Below, piece after piece: positions 34,134-42,693 of a stretch of 64,000 nt of DNA. The DNA lies in NCBI RefSeq assembly GCF_009363095.1, contig NZ_CP045295.1, positions 5,051,001 through 5,115,000 of the forward strand, written 5' to 3'. A program made the translations under genes and the position numbers. Within the stretch, counting starts at the first letter, position 1. Every line of letters starts with the position of its first letter. Source of the DNA: Paenibacillus cellulositrophicus. Lineage in GTDB: Bacteria; Bacillota; Bacilli; Paenibacillales; Paenibacillaceae. The notes beneath the pieces are model-generated. The model had not been told where the DNA came from and made no database searches. It saw only the letters and a list, made by a program, of their open reading frames with translations.

Positions 34134-35831
34134 ATGCCAAAGAAAGCGTTCAAGGTAACCGCGATTTCTCTGATCATCGCATCAATGCTAGCGGTTGCGG
34201 GCTGCGGCGGAGGCAAGGAGGATACCGCGGCCAAAGATACAGGCGATACGACATCGCCGATCACCTTCAGTTTTTTCGGTGCGGATGCGAGTCCAAACTG
34301 GAACAAAATGCAGGATGAAGTCGGCAAGGAAATCACTGCGAAGACAGGCGTTACGATCAATGCGGAGTACGCTGTATCCGGCGGAGGGCAGGATAAGATT
34401 TCCCTGATGGCCGCAAGCGGCGACTATCCGGATCTTATTTTCGCTAAAGGTGACGTTAACAAGCTGGTGGATGCCGGCGCAATGCTCGACCTGACTGATC
34501 TGATCGACAAGTACGCGCCAAACCTGAAGAAGGTATATGGCGACTACATGGATCGTCTGAAGTACAGCAATGATGACCAAGCCATCTATGTGCTGCCGAC
34601 CAATGCGGCGGTGAACCAGCAGTATTTTGACGCCGGCGGCGGATTTGAAATCCAGAATGCCGTGCTGAAAGAGCTGGGCTATCCGGAAGTAAAAACCGTC
34701 AAGGATTTTGAGAACGTGCTGAAGGCTTATAAAGAGAAGCATCCGACGATTGACGGCCAGCCAACCATTCCGTTGACACTGGATGCGGACGACTGGAGAA
34801 TCATGATTACCGTTACCAACCCGGCGTTCCTCGCAACAGGAGCACCGGACGACGGCGAATATTTTATCAATCCGCAAACCTATGAGGCTCAGCTGCACTA
34901 CAAGCGTCCGGAGGAAAAAGAGTACTTCCGCTGGCTGAACCATATGTACAACGAAGGCTTGCTGGATAAGGAAACGTTTGTACAGAAGAGCGACCAGTAC
35001 AAGTCCAAAATTTCGAGCGGACGCGTGCTTGGCCTGATCGACCAGGAATGGGGTTATTCCGACGCAGAGAACGCGCTGAAATCTGCGGGCAAGGATGAAA
35101 GAACTTACGCTCACCTGCCGGTAACCTTGTCGGAAGAATATAAGGATCACTCCTTCCAGGATACAGGCTTTACATCCGGATGGGGCATCGGCATCACGAA
35201 CAACTGTAAAGATCCGGTCCGGGCGATTAAATTCATGGATTGGCTCGCTTCCGACGAAGGGCAAGTATTGATCAACTGGGGTATCGAAGGCAAGCACTAC
35301 AATGTCGAGGATGGCAAACGCGTCATTCCTCAAGAAATTCAAGATAAGAAAATCAACGACGCTTCCAACTTTACGAAAACATCGGGTATCGGCCTGTACA
35401 CGATCTTCTCCGCTCACTATGGTGACGGCGTGAAGGATCCATCCGGCAACTACTATACGACGAACTTCCCGGATCAAATCGTAGCCAGCTACACGCCAGC
35501 CGAGAAAGAAACACTGAAAGCTTACGGCGCTACGACCTGGAAAGACCTGTTCCCATCGGAAAAGGATTTCCCGGTTAAGCCTTGGGGAGCAGCGTACAAC
35601 ATTTCGGTTGAAGAAGGCTCTGATTACACCGTAACGTACCAGAAAACGCAGGACATTATCCGCAAGCGTATTCCGGAAGCAATCCTGACGACGCCGGACA
35701 AATTCGACGCAGTCTATGACAACATGATCAAGGAACTGAATGCCGCCGGTGCGGAAAAAATGGAACAGCAATACACCGAGCTGGTGAAGGACCGTGTCGA
35801 GTTGTGGGGCGGAACGACCGAAGCGAAGTAA
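34134..35831 (+). CDS. LplA-like extracellular solute-binding lipoprotein (operon copy)
   Basis: 565 residues. Type II signal peptide with lipobox LAVAGC; the mature chain is the long binding-protein type typical of LplA (KMQDEVGKEIT, YPDLIFAKGDV, LDADDWRIM, SGWGIGITN). GGGGAGGG before the ATG at 34134 is preferred over an in-frame ATG at 34116. It is the binding protein for the two permeases upstream. A second, about 90% identical copy begins 2.2 kb downstream. Ligand unknown; an oligosaccharide is likely. Confidence 0.94.
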   Translation: MPKKAFKVTAISLIIASMLAVAGCGGGKEDTAAKDTGDTTSPITFSFFGADASPNWNKMQDEVGKEITAKTGVTINAEYAVSGGGQDKISLMAASGDYPDLIFAKGDVNKLVDAGAMLDLTDLIDKYAPNLKKVYGDYMDRLKYSNDDQAIYVLPTNAAVNQQYFDAGGGFEIQNAVLKELGYPEVKTVKDFENVLKAYKEKHPTIDGQPTIPLTLDADDWRIMITVTNPAFLATGAPDDGEYFINPQTYEAQLHYKRPEEKEYFRWLNHMYNEGLLDKETFVQKSDQYKSKISSGRVLGLIDQEWGYSDAENALKSAGKDERTYAHLPVTLSEEYKDHSFQDTGFTSGWGIGITNNCKDPVRAIKFMDWLASDEGQVLINWGIEGKHYNVEDGKRVIPQEIQDKKINDASNFTKTSGIGLYTIFSAHYGDGVKDPSGNYYTTNFPDQIVASYTPAEKETLKAYGATTWKDLFPSEKDFPVKPWGAAYNISVEEGSDYTVTYQKTQDIIRKRIPEAILTTPDKFDAVYDNMIKELNAAGAEKMEQQYTELVKDRVELWGGTTEAK

Positions 35832-35867
35832 TCCGAATTTTTAAAAAAGTGCAATAAGTTCATCAGG

Positions 35868-35896
35868 TAGGGCCTGCTCATAGCAGTAGGTCCTAT
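35868..35896 (+). terminator. Weak terminator hairpin after the first binding-protein gene
   Basis: AGGGCCTGCT and AGCAGTAGGTCCT pair with a two-base bulge around a CAT loop; the following tract is only TATTTG. Confidence 0.45.
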
Positions 35897-36041
35897 TTGC
35901 GATGGATTTTTATGACTTTATTCAACTTCATACCTTATATAATATAAAGGTGTTTATTCACTGTTTTATCAACGTTTTTTTAGAGAATTATTGATCGTAA
36001 ACGCATCAAAAATTAAATTTAAAAATATGTATTAAAATGAC

Positions 36042-36070
36042 TTGACAGTCGTTTTTAAATCTTTTATGAT
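36042..36070 (+). promoter_or_regulatory. Sigma-A promoter of the second binding-protein gene
   Basis: A perfect TTGACA (36042-36047), a 17-base spacer and TATGAT (36065-36070). The predicted start is near 36077, giving a leader of about 257 bases. Confidence 0.85.
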
Positions 36071-36076
36071 TCAAAT

Positions 36077-36092
36077 ATGAAAGCACTTTCAT
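36077..36092. promoter_or_regulatory. cre-like operator at the transcription start
   Basis: ATGAAAGCACTTTCAT differs at one base from the optimal CcpA site TGAAAGCGCTTTCA. It lies at +1 of the strong promoter at 36042, a position suited to repression. A second palindrome with AAAACGTTTT lies at 36120-36130. The gap 35832-36333 contains these elements and no gene. Confidence 0.65.
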
Positions 36093-36333
36093 TACACATT
36101 TTCCCTGCAGGCTGTTTTCGAAAACGTTTTAAACAAAGAGGTGGAGTCGAACAAGAAACCAGAGATGTGAAGTGAGGAAGTTTAGTTATCTGAGTTTTGT
36201 AAACGTATTCAATTCATCTAGGTTTCGGCACAACATGCGGCAGTGCCCAGCGTCCGTACGATGTTGATGCAATGCCGGCTCTTGAATGCAGCACGAAGTA
36301 ATTCCATTAGTAATGAAGGGGGATATGATTCAC

Positions 36334-38061
36334 ATGAAGGGAAACACAAAGAAGAAGTTTGGAATGCTGCTCCTCGCTAGTGTGCTGCTCGTTTCCGCAG
36401 GCTGCAGCAGCTCAGGGGGCGACAGCAAATCCGCCGATTCCGGCAGCTCGTCTTCCAATGCGGCGCAGGATGCGAAGGCTGACGATACGAGCCCGATCAC
36501 GTTCTCGTTTTTTGGCGCTGACGCCAGCCCGAATTGGAACAAGATGCAGGATGAAGTCGGTAAAGAAATTACGAAGAGAACTGGCGTGACTATCAATGCG
36601 GAGTATGCCGTATCCGGCGCAGGCACCGATAAAATATCCCTGATGGCTGCGAGCGGAGAATATCCTGATTTTATCTTTGCCAAAGGCGACGTCGACAAGC
36701 TGGTGGAAGCCGGCGCGATGATCGACCTGACCGATTTGATCGACAAGTACGGCCCGAACCTCAAGAAGGTATACGGCAAGTACATGAACCGTCTGCCGTA
36801 CAGCAACGATGATAAAGCCATCTATGTGCTTCCGACGAACGGGGCGGTGGATCAGCAGTACTTTGACGCCGGCGGCGGATTTGAAATCCAGAATGCCGTC
36901 CTGAAAGAGCTCGGCTATCCGGAAGTAAAAACCGTTAAGGATTTTGAAAACGTTCTCCAGCAGTATAAAGACAAACATCCGACGATCGACGGCAAGCCGA
37001 CGATTCCGCTGACACTGGACGCGGATGACTGGAGAATCATGATCACCGTAACGAACCCGGCCTTCTTGACGACAGGCGCTCCGGATGACGGCGAATACTT
37101 CATTAACCCTGAAACCAACGAAGCTCAGCTGCACTACAAGCGTCCGGAAGAGAAAGAATACTTCCGCTGGCTGAACCATATGTACAATGTGGGGCTGCTG
37201 GATAAGGATACGTTTGTGCAAAAGAGCGACCAATATAAATCCAAAATCGCCAGCGGCCGCGTCCTGGGTCTGATCGATCAAGAGTGGGGCTATTCCGACG
37301 CCGAGAATGCGCTCAAGACCGCCGGCAAAGCGGAGCGCACTTATGCTCACTTCCCTGTAACGCTGTCGGATGAATACAAAGACCATTCCTTCCAGGATAC
37401 CGGATTCGTAGCTGGTTGGGGCGTAGGCATTACAACGGCATGTAAGGATCCGGTCCGCTTGATCAAGTTCCTGGACTTCCTTGCATCCGACGAAGGCCAA
37501 GTGCTGCTCAACTGGGGGATCGAAGGCAAACACTACAACATGGTGGACGGCAAGCGCGTTATTCCTGATGACGTACAGGACAAGAAAGTCAACGATAACG
37601 CCAACTTTACGAAAACGTCCGGCATCGGTCTGTACACCACCTTCTCCGCTCACTACGGCGACGGCGTGAAAGATCCATCCGGCAACTACTACACGACGAA
37701 CTTCCCGGATCAAATCGTAGCTTCCTATACGCAGCCGGAGAAAGATACCTTGAAAGCGTATGGCGCAACAACCTGGAAAGACCTGTTCCCGTCTGAAAAG
37801 GACTTCCCGGTCAAACCTTGGGGCGCAGCCTACAACATGGCCACTCCTCAGGACGGCAATTATAATGTTATCTATCAAAAAACGCAGGATATTATCCGCA
37901 AGCGGATTCCGGAAGCCATCCTGGCGAAGCCGGAACAGTTCGACAGCATTTATGACAATATGCTGAAAGAGCTGGATGCTGCAGGTGCTAAAGAAATCGA
38001 AAAACAATATACGGAACTGATCAAGGAAAGAGTCGAGCTCTGGGGCGGAAGCGCTCAATAA
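36334..38061 (+). CDS. LplA-like solute-binding lipoprotein (stand-alone paralogue)
   Basis: 575 residues with lipobox VSAGC and a Ser-rich linker behind the Cys. By hand alignment, 16 of 154 residues differ from the operon copy across the conserved stretch from ITFSFFGADA to KDFENVL. The signal peptide and linker differ more. GAAGGGGGA fits the ATG at 36334; those at 36286 and 36325 are badly spaced. It has its own strong promoter and cre-like operator, so it is regulated separately. It presumably feeds the same permeases (inference). Confidence 0.94.
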   Translation: MKGNTKKKFGMLLLASVLLVSAGCSSSGGDSKSADSGSSSSNAAQDAKADDTSPITFSFFGADASPNWNKMQDEVGKEITKRTGVTINAEYAVSGAGTDKISLMAASGEYPDFIFAKGDVDKLVEAGAMIDLTDLIDKYGPNLKKVYGKYMNRLPYSNDDKAIYVLPTNGAVDQQYFDAGGGFEIQNAVLKELGYPEVKTVKDFENVLQQYKDKHPTIDGKPTIPLTLDADDWRIMITVTNPAFLTTGAPDDGEYFINPETNEAQLHYKRPEEKEYFRWLNHMYNVGLLDKDTFVQKSDQYKSKIASGRVLGLIDQEWGYSDAENALKTAGKAERTYAHFPVTLSDEYKDHSFQDTGFVAGWGVGITTACKDPVRLIKFLDFLASDEGQVLLNWGIEGKHYNMVDGKRVIPDDVQDKKVNDNANFTKTSGIGLYTTFSAHYGDGVKDPSGNYYTTNFPDQIVASYTQPEKDTLKAYGATTWKDLFPSEKDFPVKPWGAAYNMATPQDGNYNVIYQKTQDIIRKRIPEAILAKPEQFDSIYDNMLKELDAAGAKEIEKQYTELIKERVELWGGSAQ

Positions 38062-38080
38062 GCCGGTCTGATCAGAGGAA

Positions 38081-38113
38081 GGGTCCCGGGATGTATCCCG
38101 GGGCCCTTTTTTG
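38081..38113 (+). terminator. Terminator after the second binding-protein gene
   Basis: GGGTCCCGGG pairs with CCCGGGGCCC (one wobble) and is followed by T6. Confidence 0.9.
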
Positions 38114-38132
38114 TTTTTTTTTCAAAAAACCA

Positions 38133-38161
38133 TTGCTTCCGGGAGAACATCCTGCTAAGAT
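38133..38161 (+). promoter_or_regulatory. Promoter of pnuC-nadR
   Basis: TTGCTT (38133-38138), a 17-base spacer and TAAGAT (38156-38161) preceded by TGC, an extended -10. Confidence 0.5.
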
Positions 38162-38173
38162 GTAAACAACAAA

Positions 38174-38200
38174 TTGATAATATCAAATTGATATTATCGA
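38174..38200. promoter_or_regulatory. Tandem palindromic operator candidates before pnuC
   Basis: TTGATAATATCAA (38174-38186) is a perfect palindrome and TTGATATTATCGA (38188-38200) a near-perfect one, with centres 14 bases apart. Together they also form the larger inverted repeat GATAATATC / GATATTATC. They lie just after the predicted start site, the position of a repressor roadblock. The regulator is unknown. Confidence 0.55.
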
Positions 38201-38270
38201 TATCTCATCATTATTCTCATCGGTTACGGTGATCTGTGAAGGCGTAATGGAGCAGCTGGAGGGAACGGAC

Positions 38271-38948
38271 ATGGGAAAATGGTTTAAAGGATGGAGCGCC
38301 TACGAGCTGGTATGGCTCGGCGTATTTTGCGGAATTGCGGTCGGGCTTACGGCGATCATGAAGGATAGCCTGTTCGGGTTTACCGTGTTTCTGACCGGCG
38401 TGCTGTGCGTGGTGCTGGCGGCGAAGGGCAACCTGATGAGTTATGTATTCGGGATGTACAACACGTTCGGGTACGCGTACCTGGCTTATACGAACGGGAT
38501 TTACGGGGAGATGCTGCTGAATCTGCTGTTCTTCGTTCCGATGAACGTGGTCGGCTTCTTCTTGTGGCGGAAGCATCAGGACGGCGGTAAGCTTGAGATG
38601 CGCCGCATGAACCTTCGAGGGATTCTGTGGACCGGAGCGGCCTGCGTGCTGGGCAGCGTGATGATCGGTTTTTTCCTGTCGCTGATACCGACGCAGAACT
38701 CGCCGTACATCGATGCGATCACCAACGTGCTGTCGGTTGTAGCAACCTTCCTGATGGTATGGCGTTATAAGGAACAATGGCTGGTGTATATCGTGCTGAA
38801 TGCTTTTACCGTGCTGCTGTGGGTGCTGCGTACCTTGGACGGCAGTCCTGACGGGCTGCTCATGATCGTCATGTGGAGCGCGTATCTCATCAATGCGGCA
38901 TACGGTTATTACACTTGGAACAAAGGGGCAAAGGAGGCTTACCGATGA
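38271..38948 (+). CDS. pnuC: PnuC-family nicotinamide riboside transporter
   Basis: 225 residues with seven predicted membrane helices, in the PnuC family that takes up nicotinamide riboside by facilitated diffusion. The late helix pair has the expected pattern (NVLSVVATFLMVWRYKEQWLVYIVLNAF, split here by charged loop residues). GGAGGG seven bases before the ATG at 38271 is preferred to the ATG at 38247. Its stop overlaps the nadR start by ATGA. The uptake and trapping enzymes are therefore made together. Confidence 0.92.
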   Translation: MGKWFKGWSAYELVWLGVFCGIAVGLTAIMKDSLFGFTVFLTGVLCVVLAAKGNLMSYVFGMYNTFGYAYLAYTNGIYGEMLLNLLFFVPMNVVGFFLWRKHQDGGKLEMRRMNLRGILWTGAACVLGSVMIGFFLSLIPTQNSPYIDAITNVLSVVATFLMVWRYKEQWLVYIVLNAFTVLLWVLRTLDGSPDGLLMIVMWSAYLINAAYGYYTWNKGAKEAYR

Positions 38949-39952
38949 AAAAGCTGGGACTGACGTTGGGTAAATTCGCCCCTTTTCATAAAGGGCATCA
39001 ATACATGGTGGAGACGGCGCTGAAGGAAGTGGATGAACTGATCGTGGTCATTTACGATACGACGGTCACGACCATTCCGCTGCATATCCGCGCCGGCTGG
39101 ATCCGGAAGCTGTATCCGGGCGTCAGGGTGATCGAAGCGTGGGACGGTCCGGACGGCTATTCGAATGACCGGGAGCATGAAATCCGGGAGGAGCAGTATA
39201 TTTTGGGCCTGCTTGACGGCGAGCAGGTTACGCATTTTTATTCGAGCGAGTTTTACGGCGAGCACATGAGCAAGGCGCTTGGCGCCGTGGACCGCCGCGT
39301 CGATGAGGCGAGGGGCGTGGTGCCGATTTCGGCGACGATGATCCGGGAGGACCCGTATAAGCATCGTCAATTTGTAAGTGACATCGTATACCGTGATCTC
39401 ATTACGAAGGTGGTCTTCGTCGGGGCGATGTCAACCGGCAAGTCAACGCTGACGGAGGCGCTGGCCGGCAAATACAACACAACTTATGCCAGCGAGTACG
39501 GCCGGGATTATTGGACGGAGCATCAGGTGGACCGGCGGATCAGCTTCGAGGCTTTTGACGAGATTGCGGCGGGGCACATCGAGCGCGAAGAGAAGGCGCT
39601 GCTGGAAGCGAACCGGTATCTGTTCGTGGACACGAACGCCATCACGACGTATATGTTCGCGCTGGATTATCACGGCCGGGCTCCGGAGCTGCTGGCCCGG
39701 CTGGCGCTGGAGAACGCCGGCAGATACGATCTCTTTTTCCTGTGCGAGGACGATATCCCATATGACGATACGTGGGACCGCAGCGGGGACCAGAAGCGGC
39801 ATGTATTCCACAAGCAGATTATCGCCGATTTGAAGGAGCGCCGGATTCCTTACATCCCATTGAGGGGATCGCTGGAAGAGCGGATCAAGCGGGTCGAGGA
39901 GGTACTGAAGGCGTTTGTTCCGTACAGCAACTATTTTGGAAGCCTTGTTTAA
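38945..39952 (+). CDS. nadR: NadR: NMN adenylyltransferase / ribosylnicotinamide kinase
   Basis: 335 residues. Residues 1 to about 150 form the nucleotidyltransferase (LGLTLGKFAPFHKGHQ with the HKGH motif, VPISATMIRE). From residue 160 comes the kinase, with P-loop GAMSTGKST. The enterobacterial N-terminal helix-turn-helix is absent, so this copy is an enzyme and not a repressor. It phosphorylates imported nicotinamide riboside and adenylylates NMN to NAD. It is coupled to pnuC by ATGA overlap. Confidence 0.94.
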   Translation: MKKLGLTLGKFAPFHKGHQYMVETALKEVDELIVVIYDTTVTTIPLHIRAGWIRKLYPGVRVIEAWDGPDGYSNDREHEIREEQYILGLLDGEQVTHFYSSEFYGEHMSKALGAVDRRVDEARGVVPISATMIREDPYKHRQFVSDIVYRDLITKVVFVGAMSTGKSTLTEALAGKYNTTYASEYGRDYWTEHQVDRRISFEAFDEIAAGHIEREEKALLEANRYLFVDTNAITTYMFALDYHGRAPELLARLALENAGRYDLFFLCEDDIPYDDTWDRSGDQKRHVFHKQIIADLKERRIPYIPLRGSLEERIKRVEEVLKAFVPYSNYFGSLV

Positions 39953-40182
39953 GCCAGTCCATTTATTGGATTAAAGAGGGGGCTGCTGGTAGAATAGAGA
40001 ACGGATTGCTAGATTGGCCTGGAGCCTAAGGCTCGGGCTGGCTAATGAATAGGCAACATTCAACAGGAAAAGGGATCGGCCAGTCTGGATACCTGAGACG
40101 GTGATCAACGGGCATGCGGGTCACAGGGCCTTTAGATTGCAGGGCTTAAGTACACGGGATCTCTTATATAGGGGGGAATTGG

Positions 40183-40737
40183 ATGTATACCTTGGAAGAA
40201 CTCCGGAAGGCATTCCGGAAAGGGACCAAGCTGAAATATGTTTTTTTCTGGGGGCACCAGCCCGCGGCGGATGGATCTATTACGAAGAGCTGCTTCAGCC
40301 AGTGGTGGGAAGCGAAGTTTACCGTGGACGGCGTGGAATATGTAAGTGCCGAGCATTATATGATGGCCGAGAAAGCAAGGCTGTTCGGTGACGAAGAGAT
40401 CCGGGAACAGATTCTCGCAGCCAAGCATCCGAAGCAGGCCAAAGATCTGGGGCGGAAGGTGAGAGGATTCGATCCGGCCGTTTGGGACCGGGAAGGGTAC
40501 TCCATTGTGGTCCGAGGAAACGAAGCGAAGTTTTCCCAAAACGACGATTTGAAGCAATTTCTGCTGGGCACCGGGCAGCGGGTGCTGGTAGAGGCAAGTC
40601 CCGTGGATTCGATCTGGGGCGTGGGGTTGGCCGCGGACGACGAGGCGGTTCTTAACCCGCTGCTGTGGAAAGGGAAGAACCTGCTTGGCTTTGCCTTGAT
40701 GGAGGTTCGGGACCGTCTGCAGGCGGAAGAAGCCTAG
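40183..40737 (+). CDS. NADAR (YbiA-like) domain protein
   Basis: 184 residues. Family signatures: FFWGHQ at the start, CFSQWWEAKFTVDGVEYVSAE (split by a short loop), YMMAEKARLF, GRKVRGFD, and DSIWGVGLA with WKGKNLLGFALMEVR near the end. NADAR proteins are linked to NAD/ADP-ribose or riboflavin-intermediate chemistry; some act as N-glycosidases. TATAGGGGGG before the ATG is a good ribosome site. It lies 230 bases after nadR, close to a NAD salvage operon, consistent with NAD-metabolite repair. The gap holds a small hairpin (GAGCC / GGCTC) and no gene. Confidence 0.9.
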   Translation: MYTLEELRKAFRKGTKLKYVFFWGHQPAADGSITKSCFSQWWEAKFTVDGVEYVSAEHYMMAEKARLFGDEEIREQILAAKHPKQAKDLGRKVRGFDPAVWDREGYSIVVRGNEAKFSQNDDLKQFLLGTGQRVLVEASPVDSIWGVGLAADDEAVLNPLLWKGKNLLGFALMEVRDRLQAEEA

Positions 40738-40794
40738 CGGAAGTACGAAACATGCGTGTCGTGCGTGCGGTACCTAGCGGGAGTGAAGAACTTG

Positions 40795-40858
40795 GCAGCA
40801 GTAAGGAGCACGCTGGCAATGATGAGCACGTTGGAGCATGCTGGCAATGATAAGCATG
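40795..40858. repeat. Short direct repeat downstream of the NADAR gene
   Basis: Two copies of GCTGGCAATGAT, followed by GAGCA or AAGCA, lie about 35 bases apart, and a GCATGC pair forms a small hairpin around the second. The 307-base gap up to yhbH otherwise contains a terminator and no supportable gene. Confidence 0.45.
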
Positions 40859-40955
40859 CCGTCAGTGAGGAGCCTGGCAGGAGTCAGGATCAGTCGATTG
40901 TGGGAAAAAGGCTGCAAATCGAGGGTCATGCTATATAGAGGTCACCCGGCCATGC

Positions 40956-41004
40956 AAAAAGGTCGTTGACGGTTACTCAGCGTAACCGGACAGCGACCTT
41001 TTTT
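40956..41004. terminator. Bidirectional terminator between the NADAR gene and yhbH
   Basis: AAAAAGGTCG and GCGACCTTTTTT form an outer stem; GGTTAC / GTAACC forms an inner one. T-runs on both strands serve both convergent genes. Confidence 0.85.
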
Positions 41005-41044
41005 ATATGCCATAATTTTGCGTTCCAGGAGACGATCCTTCGGC

Positions 41045-42202
41045 TTAGGTCAGTGCGCCTTCCTGCTTTTTAAAGAACGTACGCAGCGCTTGGTAGACCT
41101 CGCCCTTTTCCTTGATGACGTAATACATGAACTGGTCGAGTTTGATATTACGGTACGCGGACATCAGCGTGCTGCTCCGGTTGTACTGGTTGACTTCCCC
41201 GTAGCCGAACATGTTGCTGACTTTAAGCAGCTCGCCGATCAGCCGCACGCAGCGTTCGTTATCGGAAGTCAAGTTGTCGCCGTCCGAGAAATGGAACGGA
41301 TAAATATTGTACTTGGCGGGCGGGTAGCGCCGGTCGATGATTTCCAGCGCCTTCTGGTAGGCGGACGAGCAGATCGTGCCCCCGCTTTCGCCACGGGTAA
41401 AGAAATCCTCTTCGGTGACTTCTTTGGCCTCCGTATGGTGGGCCACAAAGACGATATCGACCTTTTCGTACTGGCGGCGCAGGAAGCGGGTCATCCAGAA
41501 GAAGAAGCTGCGCGCGCAGTATTTTTCAAACGTACCCATCGACCCGGAAGTATCCATCATCGCAATGATGACCGCGCTGGAATGGGGAACGACGACGTCC
41601 TCCCACGTTTTATAACGCAGATCGTCGGGGCTGATATGGTGAATTCCCGGCTTGCCGCTGGTGGCGTTGCGCCGCAGATTTTCCAGGATCGTCCGCTTCT
41701 TGTCGATGTTGGACTGCATGCCTTTTTTGCGGATATCGTTGAACGTGATCGATTCAGTTTCGACTTCCTGCTGCTCTTTCGGCTTCATATTCGGCAGCTC
41801 CAGCTGATCGAACAGCATGTTCTCCAAGTCTTCGAGGCTGATCTCGGCTTCCATAATGTCCTGGCCTGGCTGGTCGCCGGCTTTTTCGCCTTGACCCGGC
41901 TTTTGCACCGGATCCCTGCCCAGCACGTCTCCCACCTGGCTGTCGCCGTCGCCCTGACCGACATGCTTTTGCTTCTGGTAGTTATAAATGAAACGGTATT
42001 CATCGAGGCTCCGGATGGGTACCTTGATGATTTGCTTACCGTCCGACATCACGATGTTTTCTTCTGTGATCAGGTCGGGCAGGTTCTGCTTGATGATTTC
42101 CTTAACCTTCTCCTGATGGCGGACCTGATCCTGGTACCCTTTCCGGTGCAGTGACCAGTCCTCCTTGGACACCACAAACAGCGAATGATCGTCTGATGGC
42201 AT
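41045..42202 (-). CDS. yhbH: Sporulation protein YhbH (DUF444)
   Basis: 385 residues. The C-terminal half is a von Willebrand A-like domain with metal-ion-dependent adhesion motif DTSGSMG (Asp217), preceded by a charged Gly/Gln-rich linker (residues 82-115). Homologues are YhbH in Bacillus, under sporulation control, and YeaH in E. coli, encoded with the PrkA-type kinase YeaG. GGGAGGTG precedes the ATG. Here it stands alone, 25 kb from prkA and about 13 kb from spoVR, convergent with the NADAR gene. Confidence 0.95.
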   Translation of the reverse strand: MPSDDHSLFVVSKEDWSLHRKGYQDQVRHQEKVKEIIKQNLPDLITEENIVMSDGKQIIKVPIRSLDEYRFIYNYQKQKHVGQGDGDSQVGDVLGRDPVQKPGQGEKAGDQPGQDIMEAEISLEDLENMLFDQLELPNMKPKEQQEVETESITFNDIRKKGMQSNIDKKRTILENLRRNATSGKPGIHHISPDDLRYKTWEDVVVPHSSAVIIAMMDTSGSMGTFEKYCARSFFFWMTRFLRRQYEKVDIVFVAHHTEAKEVTEEDFFTRGESGGTICSSAYQKALEIIDRRYPPAKYNIYPFHFSDGDNLTSDNERCVRLIGELLKVSNMFGYGEVNQYNRSSTLMSAYRNIKLDQFMYYVIKEKGEVYQALRTFFKKQEGALT

Positions 42203-42398
42203 GTTCAGGCACCTCCCATGTTCCCATACTCAGCACAAACTTTGGCTTGTTAAACATTTATATTCACGGGCGGGGACGATATGTGATGACGCAAGAGATA
42301 AAATAAGAAGTTCGCCGCACCCAAATATATGAAATTTTGCGAGAATCGCTGCTATGGATGAGATAAGCGTTCCGATGCCGGTGATCTCACTCTGGCTA

Positions 42399-42428
42399 TT
42401 GCCAAAAGTCAGCAGTTTGGGCTATAGT
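42399..42428 (+). promoter_or_regulatory. Promoter of the thiamine operon
   Basis: TTGCCA (42399-42404), an 18-base spacer and TATAGT (42423-42428), with a start site near 42435, about 15 bases before the riboswitch. Confidence 0.65.
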
Positions 42429-42448
42429 GGTTGTGAAATTAAATAGGA

Positions 42449-42540
42449 ATGCGGGTGCTGGATGAAGTCCGGCTGAGATGGCAGCCTTATGCTGCGGACC
42501 GTTAATCTGATCCAGGTAATGCTGGCGTAGAGAATATCAT
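42449..42540 (+). ncRNA. TPP riboswitch (THI element)
   Basis: The conserved blocks appear in order: GCGGGTGC, then GGCTGAGATGGC, then CTGATCCAGGTAATGC followed by TGGCGTAGAGAAT. These form the two TPP-binding arms of the THI element. Its expression platform is the terminator hairpin that follows. It controls thiE-thiS-thiG-thiO. The 491-base gap before thiE consists of the promoter, this element and the terminator. Confidence 0.93.
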
Positions 42541-42553
42541 TCGAATTGCGGTG

Positions 42554-42583
42554 CCATTCGTGTATTTCTCGAATGGTTTTTTT
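42554..42583 (+). terminator. Riboswitch-controlled terminator
   Basis: CCATTCG pairs with CGAATGG (9-base loop) and is followed by T7. The upstream CATTCGAAT at 42538-42546 overlaps the riboswitch end and could sequester one arm when TPP is absent. Confidence 0.85.
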
Positions 42584-42693
42584 GTGTTAACCGGGTAAGA
42601 GGGCGCTTTCGCAAAATGAGGGCTTACCCTTCGCGATGATAGAAGCCGGCATGAAATGGAGGGAAAGGTAAAGGGAAGAGAGGAGAAGCAGTC

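Noticed and set aside
36144..36173. Nine-codon leader peptide before the second binding protein
   Set aside because: GTG start without convincing ribosome site, no regulatory amino-acid run and no attenuator behind it.
36412..38058. 548-codon open frame on the minus strand opposite the second binding-protein gene
   Set aside because: It is the mirror of a GC-rich gene that has a lipobox, ribosome site, promoter and terminator. The antisense product has no recognisable domain. The same holds for 34188-35771, 55040-56770, 58815-60281, 721-2283 and 26829-28454.
40101..40391. 96-codon open frame overlapping the NADAR start
   Set aside because: It lies out of frame inside a well-supported gene and lacks a ribosome site.
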